Positions 16,553-25,154 of a DNA stretch of 64,000 nt are shown here, one piece after another. The position numbers were made by a program, and so were the translations under genes. The number at the start of each line of letters is the position of its first letter. The first letter of the stretch is position 1. The stretch spans positions 124,001-188,000 of the forward strand of contig CAWIEI010000001.1 of assembly GCA_963834965.1 (NCBI GenBank), read 5' to 3'. This stretch comes from Fodinibacter sp963834965 (GTDB lineage Bacteria > Actinomycetota > Actinomycetes > Actinomycetales > Dermatophilaceae). A model generated the notes under the pieces. That model did no database searches, was not told the DNA's origin, and saw nothing but the letters and a program-made list of their open reading frames with translations.

Positions 16553-17191
16553 GCCAGCGGTGCAGGCGCGCAGCACGCCGTCGACGACGCGCTCCCCGAA
16601 CCCCCGGTCGAGGGGGAGCCCGGAGACGAACCGGCGGTGCAGCACCGGGCCGGCGAGCTGGTCGACGAGCGCGTCGAGGTCGGTGCCTAAGGGCAGCTCG
16701 CCCCGCTCCAGGCCTCGAGCGAGCACGGCCAGCACCGGCCGGTGCCGGCGCCGGGTCTCCGCCGCGTGCACGGCGGCGAAGTCGGCGTCGCGCTGGGCGG
16801 CATCCATCAGCGCTGCCATGAACACCCCGGCGCGCCCCCGACCCAGTGCCTCGGCGAAGCCGCCGACCAGCACCTCGAGGTCTCCGCGCAGGGTTCCGGT
16901 ATCAGGCAGCGGCGGGTCGGGGGCGATGCTGCGGAAGGCGTCGAGCACGAGCGCCGCCTGGTTCGGCCACTGCCGGTAGACCGTCGTCTTGGCGACGCCC
17001 GAACGGGCCGCGACTGCCTCGACCGACGCACCGGCGATGCCGCGCTCGGCGACCAGGTCGAGCGCGGCGCCGAGGGCGCGCTGTCGCGACCGCGTCATCC
17101 GCGGGTCCGGGTGGGCGTCCTGAACGAGCACCGTCCCTGGGTGGGCGCCCGCCGTGCTGGCCGACCGCCCCTCGCCGTGCGTGCGGCTCAC
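16550..17191 (-). CDS. TetR/AcrR-family transcriptional regulator
   Basis: A 213-residue repressor-type protein. The helix-turn-helix is ASVEAVAARSGVAKTTVYRQW (about residues 55-74), followed by a TetR C-terminal domain. Its GTG start at 17191 overlaps the TGA of the NmrA-like gene (GTGA), so translation is coupled. It is last in a three-gene operon with a Ddn-like and a NmrA-like gene. The palindrome upstream of that operon is its likely target, making the operon self-regulated. Confidence 0.88.
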   Translation of the reverse strand: MSRTHGEGRSASTAGAHPGTVLVQDAHPDPRMTRSRQRALGAALDLVAERGIAGASVEAVAARSGVAKTTVYRQWPNQAALVLDAFRSIAPDPPLPDTGTLRGDLEVLVGGFAEALGRGRAGVFMAALMDAAQRDADFAAVHAAETRRRHRPVLAVLARGLERGELPLGTDLDALVDQLAGPVLHRRFVSGLPLDRGFGERVVDGVLRACTAG

Positions 17192-18054
17192 GAGGCCGTC
17201 CGTTCCCAGGTGGCGACGTGATGGCGCACGTAGTCCCCGATGGTGCGCGCCGGGCGGCCCAGCAGGCGCGGCAGGGTCGGGTCGACCGCCTCGGCGTCGC
17301 CGCGGCGCAGCCCGGTGTGCAGCACGGTCTGCACGGCGACCTGGGCCAGGGGCAGGCCCTGCCGGTGCAGGTGGCGTGCGTAGCCCAGCACCGACGCCGG
17401 CTCGTAGCGGATGGTGCGGCCCAGCGCCTCCGTGAGAACCCCCGCCACCTCGTCGAAGCCGACCGCCCGCGGCCCGGTGAGGGTGTACCCCCGCCCGCGG
17501 TGCGGCGCGGGGTCGGCGAACACGGCGCCGGCGACGGCGCCGATGTCGTCGGTGTCGACGAACGCGACGCGACCGTGCCCCGCCGGCAACAGGATGCGGT
17601 CGTCCGCCACGATGTCGCGGCGGTAGGCGTCGGTGAGGTTCTGGGCGAAGAAGCCCGGCCGCAGGATCGTCCACGACGGGGCGTGCTCGCGCAGGTGCGT
17701 CTCGACGCGGTGGTGCGGCACCACCCGGTTGCTGTCGGCCCCCGCAACCGACGAGAACACGACGTGCTCGACCCCGGCTGCGAGGGCGGCGTCGGTGAGC
17801 GCGTTAAGCGTCGGGCCCACCCTCGACACCGGCGGTGGGCGCAGCAGGAACAGTCCGCCGATGCCGGCCACCGCCGGCCCGAACGTCTCGGGCCGGAACA
17901 GGTCGAGCTGTACGGACTCGGTGCCCGCCACCGTGGCGGCGCGGCTCAGGTCGGTGACGCCGCGGCGCACCGGGATGCCGAGGGCCACCAGCGCTCGCAC
18001 CGTGGCCGCACCGACGTTGCCGCCGGCTCCGACGACCAGGACGGGACCGGTCAT
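17188..18054 (-). CDS. NmrA-like NAD(P)-binding protein
   Basis: A 288-residue atypical short-chain dehydrogenase. The nucleotide-binding motif is VLVVGAGGNVGAATV at the N-terminus; VEHVVFSSVAGADSNRVV and the downstream region lack the classical Tyr-x-x-x-Lys pair. Such proteins act as NAD(P)H quinone oxidoreductases or redox sensors. Its ATG overlaps the stop of the Ddn-like gene (ATGA), and its stop overlaps the start of the TetR gene. The operon may detoxify a redox-active compound sensed by the TetR protein; this is inference. Confidence 0.85.
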   Translation of the reverse strand: MTGPVLVVGAGGNVGAATVRALVALGIPVRRGVTDLSRAATVAGTESVQLDLFRPETFGPAVAGIGGLFLLRPPPVSRVGPTLNALTDAALAAGVEHVVFSSVAGADSNRVVPHHRVETHLREHAPSWTILRPGFFAQNLTDAYRRDIVADDRILLPAGHGRVAFVDTDDIGAVAGAVFADPAPHRGRGYTLTGPRAVGFDEVAGVLTEALGRTIRYEPASVLGYARHLHRQGLPLAQVAVQTVLHTGLRRGDAEAVDPTLPRLLGRPARTIGDYVRHHVATWERTAS

Positions 18055-18554
18055 TCGGGGTCACCGGCGCGCAGCCGCACCACGCTGAGGTGCTCGCGGC
18101 GCACGGCATCACCCAGCTCGTCGCGGGTGGGCGCCCGGTCGACGTTGACCCGGATGCCGAGCCGTCGCCCCGCGTTGGCGACCCCCACCTCGTCGATCAG
18201 CCGCTGGTACACCTCGGCCACCGCGACGGGGTCCTCGTCCAGCACCGCCGTGGCCGGCACCCGGCGCCCGAGCAGGGTGAGCCCGACCGGCACCGGGCCG
18301 CCGCGCAGGTTGACCCGCCAGCCGGAGCTGGTCAGCACCAGCAGCGAGCCGTCGGCCTGCCGGTGGTAGGCCACCGGTGTGGAGTAGACCGTGCCGGTAC
18401 GTCGCCCGGTGACGTGCAGCAGAGCCAGGGTGGTGCCGAGCCGGGCGGCCCGGCGCGGACCGGACAGCAACCAGGCGAGCAGGGGGTTGCTGAGCCGGGT
18501 CACCAGGGCGGGCGGGATGGTGCGCTCGACGGCTGGTGCGATGGGGGAGGTCAT
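18051..18554 (-). CDS. Ddn-like nitroreductase/quinone reductase (F420-type)
   Basis: A 167-residue protein of the deazaflavin-dependent nitroreductase family. The split-barrel signature is LLHVTGRRTGTVYSTPVAY (about residues 45-63), followed by VLTSSGWRVNLRGGP. Characterised relatives reduce quinones and nitro compounds with coenzyme F420H2. It is the first gene of the operon with the NmrA-like and TetR genes. A leaderless promoter (TAGTGT seven bases before ATG 18554) is overlapped by a 20-bp palindrome. Confidence 0.85.
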   Translation of the reverse strand: MTSPIAPAVERTIPPALVTRLSNPLLAWLLSGPRRAARLGTTLALLHVTGRRTGTVYSTPVAYHRQADGSLLVLTSSGWRVNLRGGPVPVGLTLLGRRVPATAVLDEDPVAVAEVYQRLIDEVGVANAGRRLGIRVNVDRAPTRDELGDAVRREHLSVVRLRAGDPE

Positions 18555-18561
18555 GAGCCGA

Positions 18562-18567
18562 ACACTA
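18562..18567 (-). promoter_or_regulatory. -10 box of the ddn-nmrA-tetR operon (leaderless)
   Basis: TAGTGT on the minus strand lies seven bases before ATG 18554 and touches the operator palindrome. Confidence 0.5.
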
Positions 18568-18586
18568 CGCTACGGGACCGTAGCGT
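18567..18586. promoter_or_regulatory. predicted TetR operator of the ddn-nmrA-tetR operon
   Basis: ACGCTACGG-GA-CCGTAGCGT is a perfect 9-bp inverted repeat with a 2-base centre. It covers the spacer directly upstream of the -10 box, so binding would block the polymerase. Confidence 0.7.
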
Positions 18587-19578
18587 TAGACATCGCGCCG
18601 TTGCAAGGCGACCGCCGCAGCCGTCGCCAGGGGCGAGCACCCACCCGGCGAACACCAGCACCCCGGCGGGCGCAGCCAGGTGCGAGGCCGAGTCCGTGAT
18701 GCTGGTGAAGGCGGCGCCGGCATTCGACGGCAGGTACTTCAAGGCGTCCTGCCAGTCGTCCGGCAGCAGGATCGCCTCGAAGCCGGGCACGACGAGGACG
18801 AGGCCGACGAGCCACCCGACGCCCTGCCCGATGCTGCGGGTGAGCACCCCGAGGCCCAGCCCGAGCACACCGACGCCGGTCAGGTAGATGCCGGTGCCGA
18901 TGACGGACCGGGCCACCCCCGGGTCGCCCCAGGCCGCCACCGGCGCGCCCCGGGCATCCAGCACGGCGGAGCCCGCGAGGTAGGCGACCATGCTCGCGAC
19001 GACCGCCACCGGCAGCACGACGACGAGGAAGGCGCCGATCCGGGCCAGCAGCCGCAACTCGGCGGGGCGCGGCGCTCATCGTCGTGCGGATCATCCCGCT
19101 GCCGTACTCCCGTGCACCCACCAGCACGCCGAGCACCCCGACGACGAGCACGGAGGGGGTGGCGCCGGCGAGCACCGTGGCCGGGGGTCGGTCGCGACGA
19201 ACCCCCGGGCCCGACCCCCGCGACGCCGCCGGTCCAGGTGGCGGCCGCGATGACGCCGATCACCACCAAATCCCCGAGGGCGGCGGCGAGGCCGCACCAG
19301 GCGACCACGGCGTAGACCACCGGGTCCTGCGCGTCGACCAGCCCGGAGCGGGACAGCAGCACGATGACCGCCGCCATGGTCGCCGCGGCGGTGAGCAGCG
19401 CACCGCAGGCCACCGCCAGCAGGACGACGGTGAGGGCCGTCAGCGGTGGTGGGGTGACGTCCACGGTCTCGGGGGTCGCCGGCACCGCCAGCAGCGACAG
19501 CACGAAGATGACGACCGCGAGCGCCGCGTCGACGGCCCGCGGCCGGGCGGTCATCCAGCCTCGTGGTCCGGTGGGCAC
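18586..19578 (-). pseudogene. histidine-kinase N-terminus / ABC-2 permease chimera with frameshifts
   Basis: Three frames together make one membrane protein. The first 120 residues (RAVDAALAVVIFVLSLLAVP, YAVVAWCGLAAALGD) resemble the N-terminal membrane part of a NarL-type sensor kinase. The rest (SVLVVGVLGVLVGAREYGSG, then GVLTRSIGQGVGWLVG and the end AAAVALQRRDV) is an ABC-2 permease lacking its own N-terminus. Three frame changes are needed, near 19203 (G5 run), 19065 (C4 run) and 18643 (C4 run on the coding strand). Removing one base at each gives an uninterrupted frame of about 330 codons. It could be a decayed deletion fusion, a real fusion read with sequencing errors, or both. Confidence 0.55.
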
Positions 19579-19653
19579 CCCCAGAGCGCAGGAGACGTGC
19601 TGCCGGCGCCTGGAGGTCGTCGGGGTCGTTCGGAGTCGTTCGGAGTCGTTGGC

Positions 19654-20706
19654 TCAGCGGCCGAGTGTGTACCAGACCGCTGCGAGGGCGATCAGGGCGG
19701 CGCTGAAGCCGGGCACCCAGGCCCAGTGCACGTGGCCCTTCGGGATGACGGGCACGCTCGTCGGGGTCGGCGTGGGGTCGTGGGCGCCGTCCCAGCGTGG
19801 CGGCGCTGCGGGGCGGTCGTCGACCGGCTCCTCGGCGGCCGCCGCCGTGCCCACGACGTCGGCGGCGTCCTCGCTCGCCTCGGGCAGGTCTCGCTCCGGC
19901 ACACCGAGGCGCTCACCCAGCTCGCGGGCCGATGCCGGGCGGTCGGCCGGCGCCTTCGCCAGGCACTGCTCGATGAGCGAGCGCAGGCCCGGCGGCACGT
20001 GCGGGGGCAGCGGGGGCGGCGGGTCGTTGACCTGCGCCAGGGCGGTGGCCACCGGCGTGCCCTTGTCGAACGGCCGCCTCCCGGTGAGCAGCTCGTGCGC
20101 CACCACGCCGAGGGCATAGAGGTCGGACGCGCCGGTCGCCGCGTCGCCCATCGCCTGCTCGGGGGAGAGGTAGTGGGGCGTACCGAGCACCTCACCGGTC
20201 TGGGTGTGCCCCGAGCCGTCGACGGCACGGGCGATGCCGAAGTCGGTGAGCTTCACGGTGCTGTCGGGCATGACCAGGATGTTGGCCGGCTTGACGTCGC
20301 GGTGCACGACCCCGGCCTCGTGGGCGGCGCCGAGCGCCAGTGCGGCCTGCCCCATGATGGCGCGGACCCGCTCGGGGTCCAGTGAGCCCACGCGCTGCAC
20401 CAGCGCCGACAGCGGCTCTCCCGGCACGAGCTCCATGACGAGGTAGGCGAGGTTGTCGTCCTCGCCGTAGTCGAAGACCGTCGCGATGTTCGGGTGGCAG
20501 AGGTTTGCGGTGTACAAGGCTTCGCTGCGGAAGCGCCGCGCGAAGACCTCCTCCTCGTCGGTGCCCGGTCGGAGCACCTTGACGGCCACCGTGCGGGACA
20601 GCACGGTGTCCACGGCCTCCCAGACGTCCCCCATCCCGCCGGACGCGATGCGGGTGTCCAACGCGTAGCGGTCGCCGATCACCAGGCCCTGCTGCAGCCG
20701 GTTCAC
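19654..20706 (-). CDS. Ser/Thr protein kinase, PknB type, with C-terminal membrane anchor
   Basis: A 350-residue eukaryotic-type kinase. The Gly-rich loop RIASGGMGDVWEA, Lys in VAVKVL, catalytic loop HRDVKPANIL, DFGIARA and GTPHYLSPEQA are all intact. After the kinase domain (about residues 12-270) a Pro/Asp-rich linker leads to one membrane segment at the very end (PGFSAALIALAAVWYTLG) with almost nothing outside, so there is no PASTA or other sensor domain. GTG 20706 is the start. It is probably a membrane-bound regulator of a nearby or remote substrate. A short tandem repeat (GTCGTTCGGA units, about 19626-19650) lies just past its 3' end. Confidence 0.92.
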   Translation of the reverse strand: MNRLQQGLVIGDRYALDTRIASGGMGDVWEAVDTVLSRTVAVKVLRPGTDEEEVFARRFRSEALYTANLCHPNIATVFDYGEDDNLAYLVMELVPGEPLSALVQRVGSLDPERVRAIMGQAALALGAAHEAGVVHRDVKPANILVMPDSTVKLTDFGIARAVDGSGHTQTGEVLGTPHYLSPEQAMGDAATGASDLYALGVVAHELLTGRRPFDKGTPVATALAQVNDPPPPLPPHVPPGLRSLIEQCLAKAPADRPASARELGERLGVPERDLPEASEDAADVVGTAAAAEEPVDDRPAAPPRWDGAHDPTPTPTSVPVIPKGHVHWAWVPGFSAALIALAAVWYTLGR

Positions 20707-20820
20707 CGGGGGTCCGCGCGTCTCACGCGGGAGATCATAGGCACGCCGACGCCGGTCGAGCGTCCTCTCGGACCGGCCGGTTGCGGCGGTCGGGCTGCTG
20801 CGTGCTGAGCGCTCGAGAAC

Positions 20821-22014
20821 TCAGCCGTCGCGGTGCGCGCGGTTGCGGTGACGGTCGGAGGGGAGGGCTTCCAGCACGTGCTCCGAGGCCGAGCCGTCCC
20901 GTGCACCGCGTCCGCTCTCACGACGGGAGCCGTACCCGTTCGCGTCGTCGTCATGCCCGTCACCGGCATCCGCCTCGAGCCGCAGGCGGCGGCCCTCGGC
21001 GACCTTCTTCTCCAGCTTCTCCTCCGCCTTGTCAGAGTTGCGGGTGTCCCTCGGGGGCAGCTGGAGGGTCTCCTCGGCCTCGATGCCGGACTGCAGCTGG
21101 CGGGCCCGCTCGAGCTCGGCGTCGACCTCGGCACCGAGGAGCAGGGCCAGGTTGGTGATCCACAGCCACAGGAGGAACACGATGATGCCGGCGAGCGAGC
21201 CGTAGGTCTTGTTGTAGGAGCCGAAGTGCGACACGTAGAAGCCGAAGGCCACTGACGCGAGAACCCAGACGAGGATGGCGACCGCCGCCCCGAGCGAGAC
21301 CCACCGGAACTTCGGCTGGCGCACGTTCGGCGTGGCGTAGTAGAGCACCGCCACCATGACGACGACGAGGCCGAGCATCACCGGCCACTTGGCAATGCGC
21401 CAGATGGTTGTGGCGAGGTCGCCCAGACCGACCGCGTCACCGATGGCGGTCGCCACCGGGCCGCTGACCACGAGGCCGACGAGCACGAGCGCGGCCATGA
21501 TCACCAGGCCGACGGTGATGAGCAGCACCACCGGGCGCAGCTTCCAGATCGGGCGCCCCTCGTCGACCTGGTAGACCCGGTTCATGGCCCGCCCGAAGGC
21601 GCCCACGTAGGCCGATGCCGACCAGATCGCGCCGAGGAGGCCGATTACGAGGGCGAGACCAGCGCCCCGCGCGTTGACGATCTGGTCGATCGGGCCCTTG
21701 AGCTGCTCGGCCACGTCGTTCTGGCCCAGCTGTCGAACGATGCCGAGCATCTGGTCGGTGGTGGACTTGCCCTTGCCGAAGAAGCCGAGCAACGAGACCA
21801 GCGCCAGGATGGCCGGGAAGACGGAGAGCACCGAGTAGTACGTCAGCGCGGCCGCGAGGTCGGTGCACTGGTCGCGCTGGAACTCGCTGAACGCCGACTT
21901 GGCCGTGTACTTCCATCCGGGCTTCTCGATCTCCTTGAGGGAGTCCGGCTTCCGCTCGTCGTGCGGTGCGGGTGCTGTCTCGGCGCGTGTAGCCGCCGTG
22001 CCTTCTCGTGCCAT
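20821..22014 (-). CDS. YihY/BrkB-family membrane protein
   Basis: A 397-residue protein with about six membrane segments. The family signature LAAALTYYSVLSVFPAILAL (about residue 50) and YNKTYGSLAGIIVFLLWLWI (about residue 270) are clear. A long charged C-terminal tail of about 100 residues (AEEKLEKKVAEGRRLRLE and onward) extends beyond most members. The function of the family is unsettled, although it was once called ribonuclease BN. I chose ATG 22014, which follows TAGGAGC, rather than the earlier in-frame ATG 22065. Confidence 0.88.
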   Translation of the reverse strand: MAREGTAATRAETAPAPHDERKPDSLKEIEKPGWKYTAKSAFSEFQRDQCTDLAAALTYYSVLSVFPAILALVSLLGFFGKGKSTTDQMLGIVRQLGQNDVAEQLKGPIDQIVNARGAGLALVIGLLGAIWSASAYVGAFGRAMNRVYQVDEGRPIWKLRPVVLLITVGLVIMAALVLVGLVVSGPVATAIGDAVGLGDLATTIWRIAKWPVMLGLVVVMVAVLYYATPNVRQPKFRWVSLGAAVAILVWVLASVAFGFYVSHFGSYNKTYGSLAGIIVFLLWLWITNLALLLGAEVDAELERARQLQSGIEAEETLQLPPRDTRNSDKAEEKLEKKVAEGRRLRLEADAGDGHDDDANGYGSRRESGRGARDGSASEHVLEALPSDRHRNRAHRDG

Positions 22015-22194
22015 GCGGATGCTCCTACCCCCGGTGGTGCCCGACACACCCTCTCGGCATGCCATCCTCGCTGCTCAGGCGGCCGCGCAGGGCGAGGGCC
22101 GCAGCCGGACTGCACCCGGTCGAAGGTGCCCGGATGCCGACCCGCGGGCGGACGTGACGGCTGGATCCCGGCCACCGGGTGGGAGACTGTGCCG

Positions 22195-22839
22195 ATGAGT
22201 GGTGACGGCGGACGAGCCCTGCCCCGGCGACCGGTGCCCTTCGGGCCGCTGGCCATGGAGACGCACGGTGGCACCCTGCCCGGGCCTGCCGAGGTGACGG
22301 AGGTCGCGCACCAGACGGCCGCCATCCTCGTCGGCACCGGCCGTGCGGCGCACGACCCTGAGGTGACCACCCGGCTGGTGACCCTGGTCGACGACCTGGG
22401 GCTGTCCACCGTGGCCGACCTCTGGTCGGCCCGGCCCGCGCGCTCGCTGCCGGGGGCTCTGTGGCGTCTCTACGCGCTGCGCGAGTGGGTGCGTCGCAGC
22501 CCGGAGCAGGCGAGCCGGGAGTACGCGTCCGGCATCCGGTTCACCGACGTGGCCCACGCGGTGGCCGGTATCGCCGAGCCGCCCGGCCCCGAGGAGGTGC
22601 AGCGGGTGGCCGACCAGATCCTGGCCGGGGTGTTCGAGGGCGACCTCGCCGTGGCCCTGGAGCGGGCTGCCGCCTTCTGCACGGTGATCGCGGCCGGACG
22701 GGCCGAGCTCGCCCACGACAGCGATGCCGTCGACCCCGCGGCGGCCAGCGACCTCACCCGCACCGGAGCCTCGATGCTCACCACGGGCGAGGACCTGCGC
22801 GCGTGCGCCCGGCTGTGGCGGGTGGGCGAGCTCGACTGA
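22195..22839 (+). CDS. conserved hypothetical protein
   Basis: A 214-residue, mostly helical soluble protein (EVTEVAHQTAAILVGTGRAA, ALREWVRRSPEQASREYASG). I have seen similar actinobacterial proteins with no proven role. There is no signal peptide or catalytic motif. The start ATG 22195 lies six bases after GAGACT, a possible -10 box, and the upstream reading has no coding character. Codon use is like its neighbours. Confidence 0.7.
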   Translation: MSGDGGRALPRRPVPFGPLAMETHGGTLPGPAEVTEVAHQTAAILVGTGRAAHDPEVTTRLVTLVDDLGLSTVADLWSARPARSLPGALWRLYALREWVRRSPEQASREYASGIRFTDVAHAVAGIAEPPGPEEVQRVADQILAGVFEGDLAVALERAAAFCTVIAAGRAELAHDSDAVDPAAASDLTRTGASMLTTGEDLRACARLWRVGELD

Positions 22840-23118
22840 GGTCGGGAGGCGTGCTTGAACAGATGGGTGCTCGACAGGGGAACACATCTGGCGGGTGCAG
22901 GCGTTAGGGTCGTCTGTGGGTGCCGGACCGCGGCAGCCCCGGGTCCCAACATCAGCCGCTACGAGCGGCCACGCGCCGTGAGGCGCTCCCGGTCCGGCAC
23001 CCACCTCTGCTCCCTCCTGATGCCTCGGCGTGCACGTGTCCGGTGGTCGCCGCCCGTTGGGTTCGCGGATCGCCACATCGGGCCTGTGGAAGACCGTCCC
23101 GGCGCGCGTGGGCGGCCG

Positions 23119-23124
23119 TACCGT
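23119..23124 (+). promoter_or_regulatory. -10 box of the small gene at 23131 (leaderless)
   Basis: TACCGT is exactly six bases before ATG 23131. Confidence 0.45.
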
Positions 23125-23130
23125 GGAGCG

Positions 23131-23316
23131 ATGAAGGACGACCCGTCGCTCCACGACGAGCAGCTCGAGGACGAGATCCGCCTGGTCGGCGACCTCGTCC
23201 TGGCGGCGTCGCAGAGCGAGGGTCGGATGGCCGACGAGGCGATCGACGAGGTCTTGGGGCTGCATCCCCCCGCGACGACCGGCGGGGCCGTCCCCACCCC
23301 CGGCGGCGCGGGGTGA
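23131..23316 (+). CDS. small conserved hypothetical, paralogue of 14835-15035
   Basis: A 61-residue acidic protein: DEIRLVGDLVLAASQSEGRM then DEAIDEVLGL and a Pro/Gly-rich tail. It shares its core with the small protein encoded at 14835. The TACCGT-N6-ATG arrangement supports the start. No function is known to me. Confidence 0.6.
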   Translation: MKDDPSLHDEQLEDEIRLVGDLVLAASQSEGRMADEAIDEVLGLHPPATTGGAVPTPGGAG

Positions 23317-23360
23317 GCGGGCCACGGCACCCGGCTACCCGGCATCCATGGTCGCGCCCT

Positions 23361-23366
23361 AGCCTG
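23361..23366 (+). promoter_or_regulatory. possible -10 box of the DUF47-pit operon
   Basis: A CTAGCCT sequence containing TAGCCT lies about 40 bases before the GTG at 23406, the only good promoter-like hexamer in this gap. Coordinates are approximate to a few bases. Confidence 0.3.
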
Positions 23367-23405
23367 TAGCCACTGTCCGGCCTCTCCCCTTCCGAAAGAC
23401 CGCTC

Positions 23406-24029
23406 GTGGCGATCCGCCTCACCCCCAAGGAACCGCGCTTCTTCGACCTGTTCGCAGCGTCGGCGCGGCACCTCGTCGATGCGTCCCGCGAGCTCACCGC
23501 ACTGATCGGAGCGCCCGCCGAGGAGCGCGACGCCATCCTGAAGCGCATGCACGAGATCGAGTCGGCGGCGGGCGACTCCACGCACGAGATCGTCCGGGCG
23601 GTGAACGGTGCGTTCGTCACGCCGTTCGACCGGGCCGACATGCACGGGCTCGCCGTGGCGCTCGACAGCTGCGTGGGCCTGATCGAGGCCGCGGTCGACC
23701 TGATCGTGCTCTACCGGGTCGACGAGGTGCTGCCGCGGGTGGCCAAGCAGGTCGAGGTCATCTCGCGGATGGCCGACATCACGGCCGATGCCATGCCGCG
23801 GCTGCGCGGGATGAAGGACCTCACCGCCTACTGGGTCGAGGTCGACCGGCTCGAGAACCGCGCCAACAAGGCCTACCGGCGGATGCTCGCCGAGCTGTTC
23901 AACACCCCCGGCGCCGACCCCATCACGGTGATGAAGCACAAGGACATCATCGATGCGCTCGAGGCGGCCGCGAACGGCTTCGAGAAGGTCGCGCTCAAGG
24001 TCGAGGCGATCGCCGTCCGGGAGTCCTGA
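23406..24029 (+). CDS. DUF47/PhoU-like Pit accessory protein
   Basis: A 207-residue all-helical protein of the DUF47 family, related to PhoU. Motifs include AILKRMHEIESAAGDSTHE and the central FVTPFDRADMHGLAVALD, with acidic residues that bind metal in PhoU-like folds. DUF47 genes typically pair with pit and modulate transport. Here pit follows after six bases. GTG 23406 starts the family domain almost at once (FFDLFAASARHLV). Confidence 0.93.
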   Translation: MAIRLTPKEPRFFDLFAASARHLVDASRELTALIGAPAEERDAILKRMHEIESAAGDSTHEIVRAVNGAFVTPFDRADMHGLAVALDSCVGLIEAAVDLIVLYRVDEVLPRVAKQVEVISRMADITADAMPRLRGMKDLTAYWVEVDRLENRANKAYRRMLAELFNTPGADPITVMKHKDIIDALEAAANGFEKVALKVEAIAVRES

Positions 24030-24035
24030 GCGTCG

Positions 24036-25031
24036 GTGGACTGGCTCCCGGTCGCGCTCGTCGTCGTGCTGGCGATGGGCTTCACCTACACCAACGGCTT
24101 CCACGACGCGGCCAACGCCATCGCCACCTCGGTGTCGACCCGTTCGCTCACGCCGCGGATCGCGCTGGTGCTGGCGGCGGTGATGAACCTGCTGGGCGGC
24201 TTCGCCGGGGTGCGCGTGGCGAAGACGATCGGCGGCGACATCATCCAGGTGCCGAGCGGCTCCACCGGCGTCGCCATCTGCGCCGGCGCGCTCATCGGGG
24301 CGTCGTCGTGGAACCTGCTCACCTGGTGGCGCGGGCTGCCGTCGTCGTCGTCGCACTCCCTGATCGGCGGCCTCTGCGGCGCGGCCCTCGCCGGCGGTGC
24401 CACGGTCCAGTGGAACAGCATCCTCAACAGCGTGCTCATCCCGATGGTGGTCTCGCCGGTGCTCGGGCTGGTGGGCGGGTTCGCGCTGATGGCGGCGATC
24501 CTGTGGGCCTTCCGGCGGGCTGCGCCGGGGCCGACAGCGCGCGGGTTCCGTTACGCGCAAACCGTTTCGGCCGCCGCGATGGCGTTCGGGCACGGCATGC
24601 AGGATGCCGCCAAGACCGCTGGCGTCGTGTCGCTGGCGCTGGTGGCCAGCGGCTACCGGTCGGCCGACGACCTGTCGATCCCGTGGTGGGTCATCGCCCT
24701 GTCGGCGGTGGTGCTCGCGGCCGGCACGTACGCCGGCGGGTGGCGGATCATGCGCACCCTCGGCCGGCGCATCGTCGACGTCGACCCGCCGCACGGGTTC
24801 GCCGCCGAGACGGTGTCGGCCACGGTGCTGTTCGCGGCCACGGCCACCGGCGCGCCCATCTCGACGACGCACGTCATCACCTCGGCGATCATGGGCGTCG
24901 GCGCCACCCGGTCGCACAAGGCGGTGCGGTGGGGCGTGGTGCGCTCGATCGTCAACGGGTGGCTGCTCACCTTCCCGGGCGCCGGCATCGCCGCAGCCGC
25001 GGCCTTCGCCCTCCTCACCCTCCTCCTCTGA
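24036..25031 (+). CDS. pit: low-affinity inorganic phosphate transporter, PiT family
   Basis: A 331-residue membrane protein with about ten hydrophobic segments. The PiT signatures are the N-terminal GFTYTNGFHDAANAIATSVS and the C-terminal GAPISTTHVITSAIMGVG, the two inverted repeats of the fold. PiT proteins import metal-phosphate with protons. It is co-transcribed with the DUF47 gene six bases upstream. No PHO box is visible upstream, which fits constitutive low-affinity uptake beside the inducible Pst system at 26.3-30.4 kb. Confidence 0.95.
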   Translation: MDWLPVALVVVLAMGFTYTNGFHDAANAIATSVSTRSLTPRIALVLAAVMNLLGGFAGVRVAKTIGGDIIQVPSGSTGVAICAGALIGASSWNLLTWWRGLPSSSSHSLIGGLCGAALAGGATVQWNSILNSVLIPMVVSPVLGLVGGFALMAAILWAFRRAAPGPTARGFRYAQTVSAAAMAFGHGMQDAAKTAGVVSLALVASGYRSADDLSIPWWVIALSAVVLAAGTYAGGWRIMRTLGRRIVDVDPPHGFAAETVSATVLFAATATGAPISTTHVITSAIMGVGATRSHKAVRWGVVRSIVNGWLLTFPGAGIAAAAAFALLTLLL

Positions 25032-25083
25032 CCCACCCCGTCCCGACCCATTGCGGATCACCCACCCGCGCCCCCCTGTTCCC

Positions 25084-25154
25084 GACTTCGTGCGACTTGA
25101 GTGCGGTTCTACGCGGCCTGGTCGGCGAAATCCGCACCTATGTCGCACGAGGTC
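25084..25154. repeat. palindromic element, left of the AbiEi-like gene
   Basis: Two 27-base arms (25084-25110 and 25128-25154) form an imperfect hairpin around a 17-base loop. The left arm starts GACTTCGTGCGACTTGAGTG. The arm closely matches the element at 26238-26311. The stop codon of the gene (25109-25111) lies at the arm/loop border, so the last 15 codons of the gene are made of this element. Confidence 0.7.

Noticed and set aside
22855..22925. A possible LexA/SOS box near TTGAACAGATGGGTGCTCGA.
   Set aside because: The right half does not match the GTTC half-site of actinobacterial SOS boxes.
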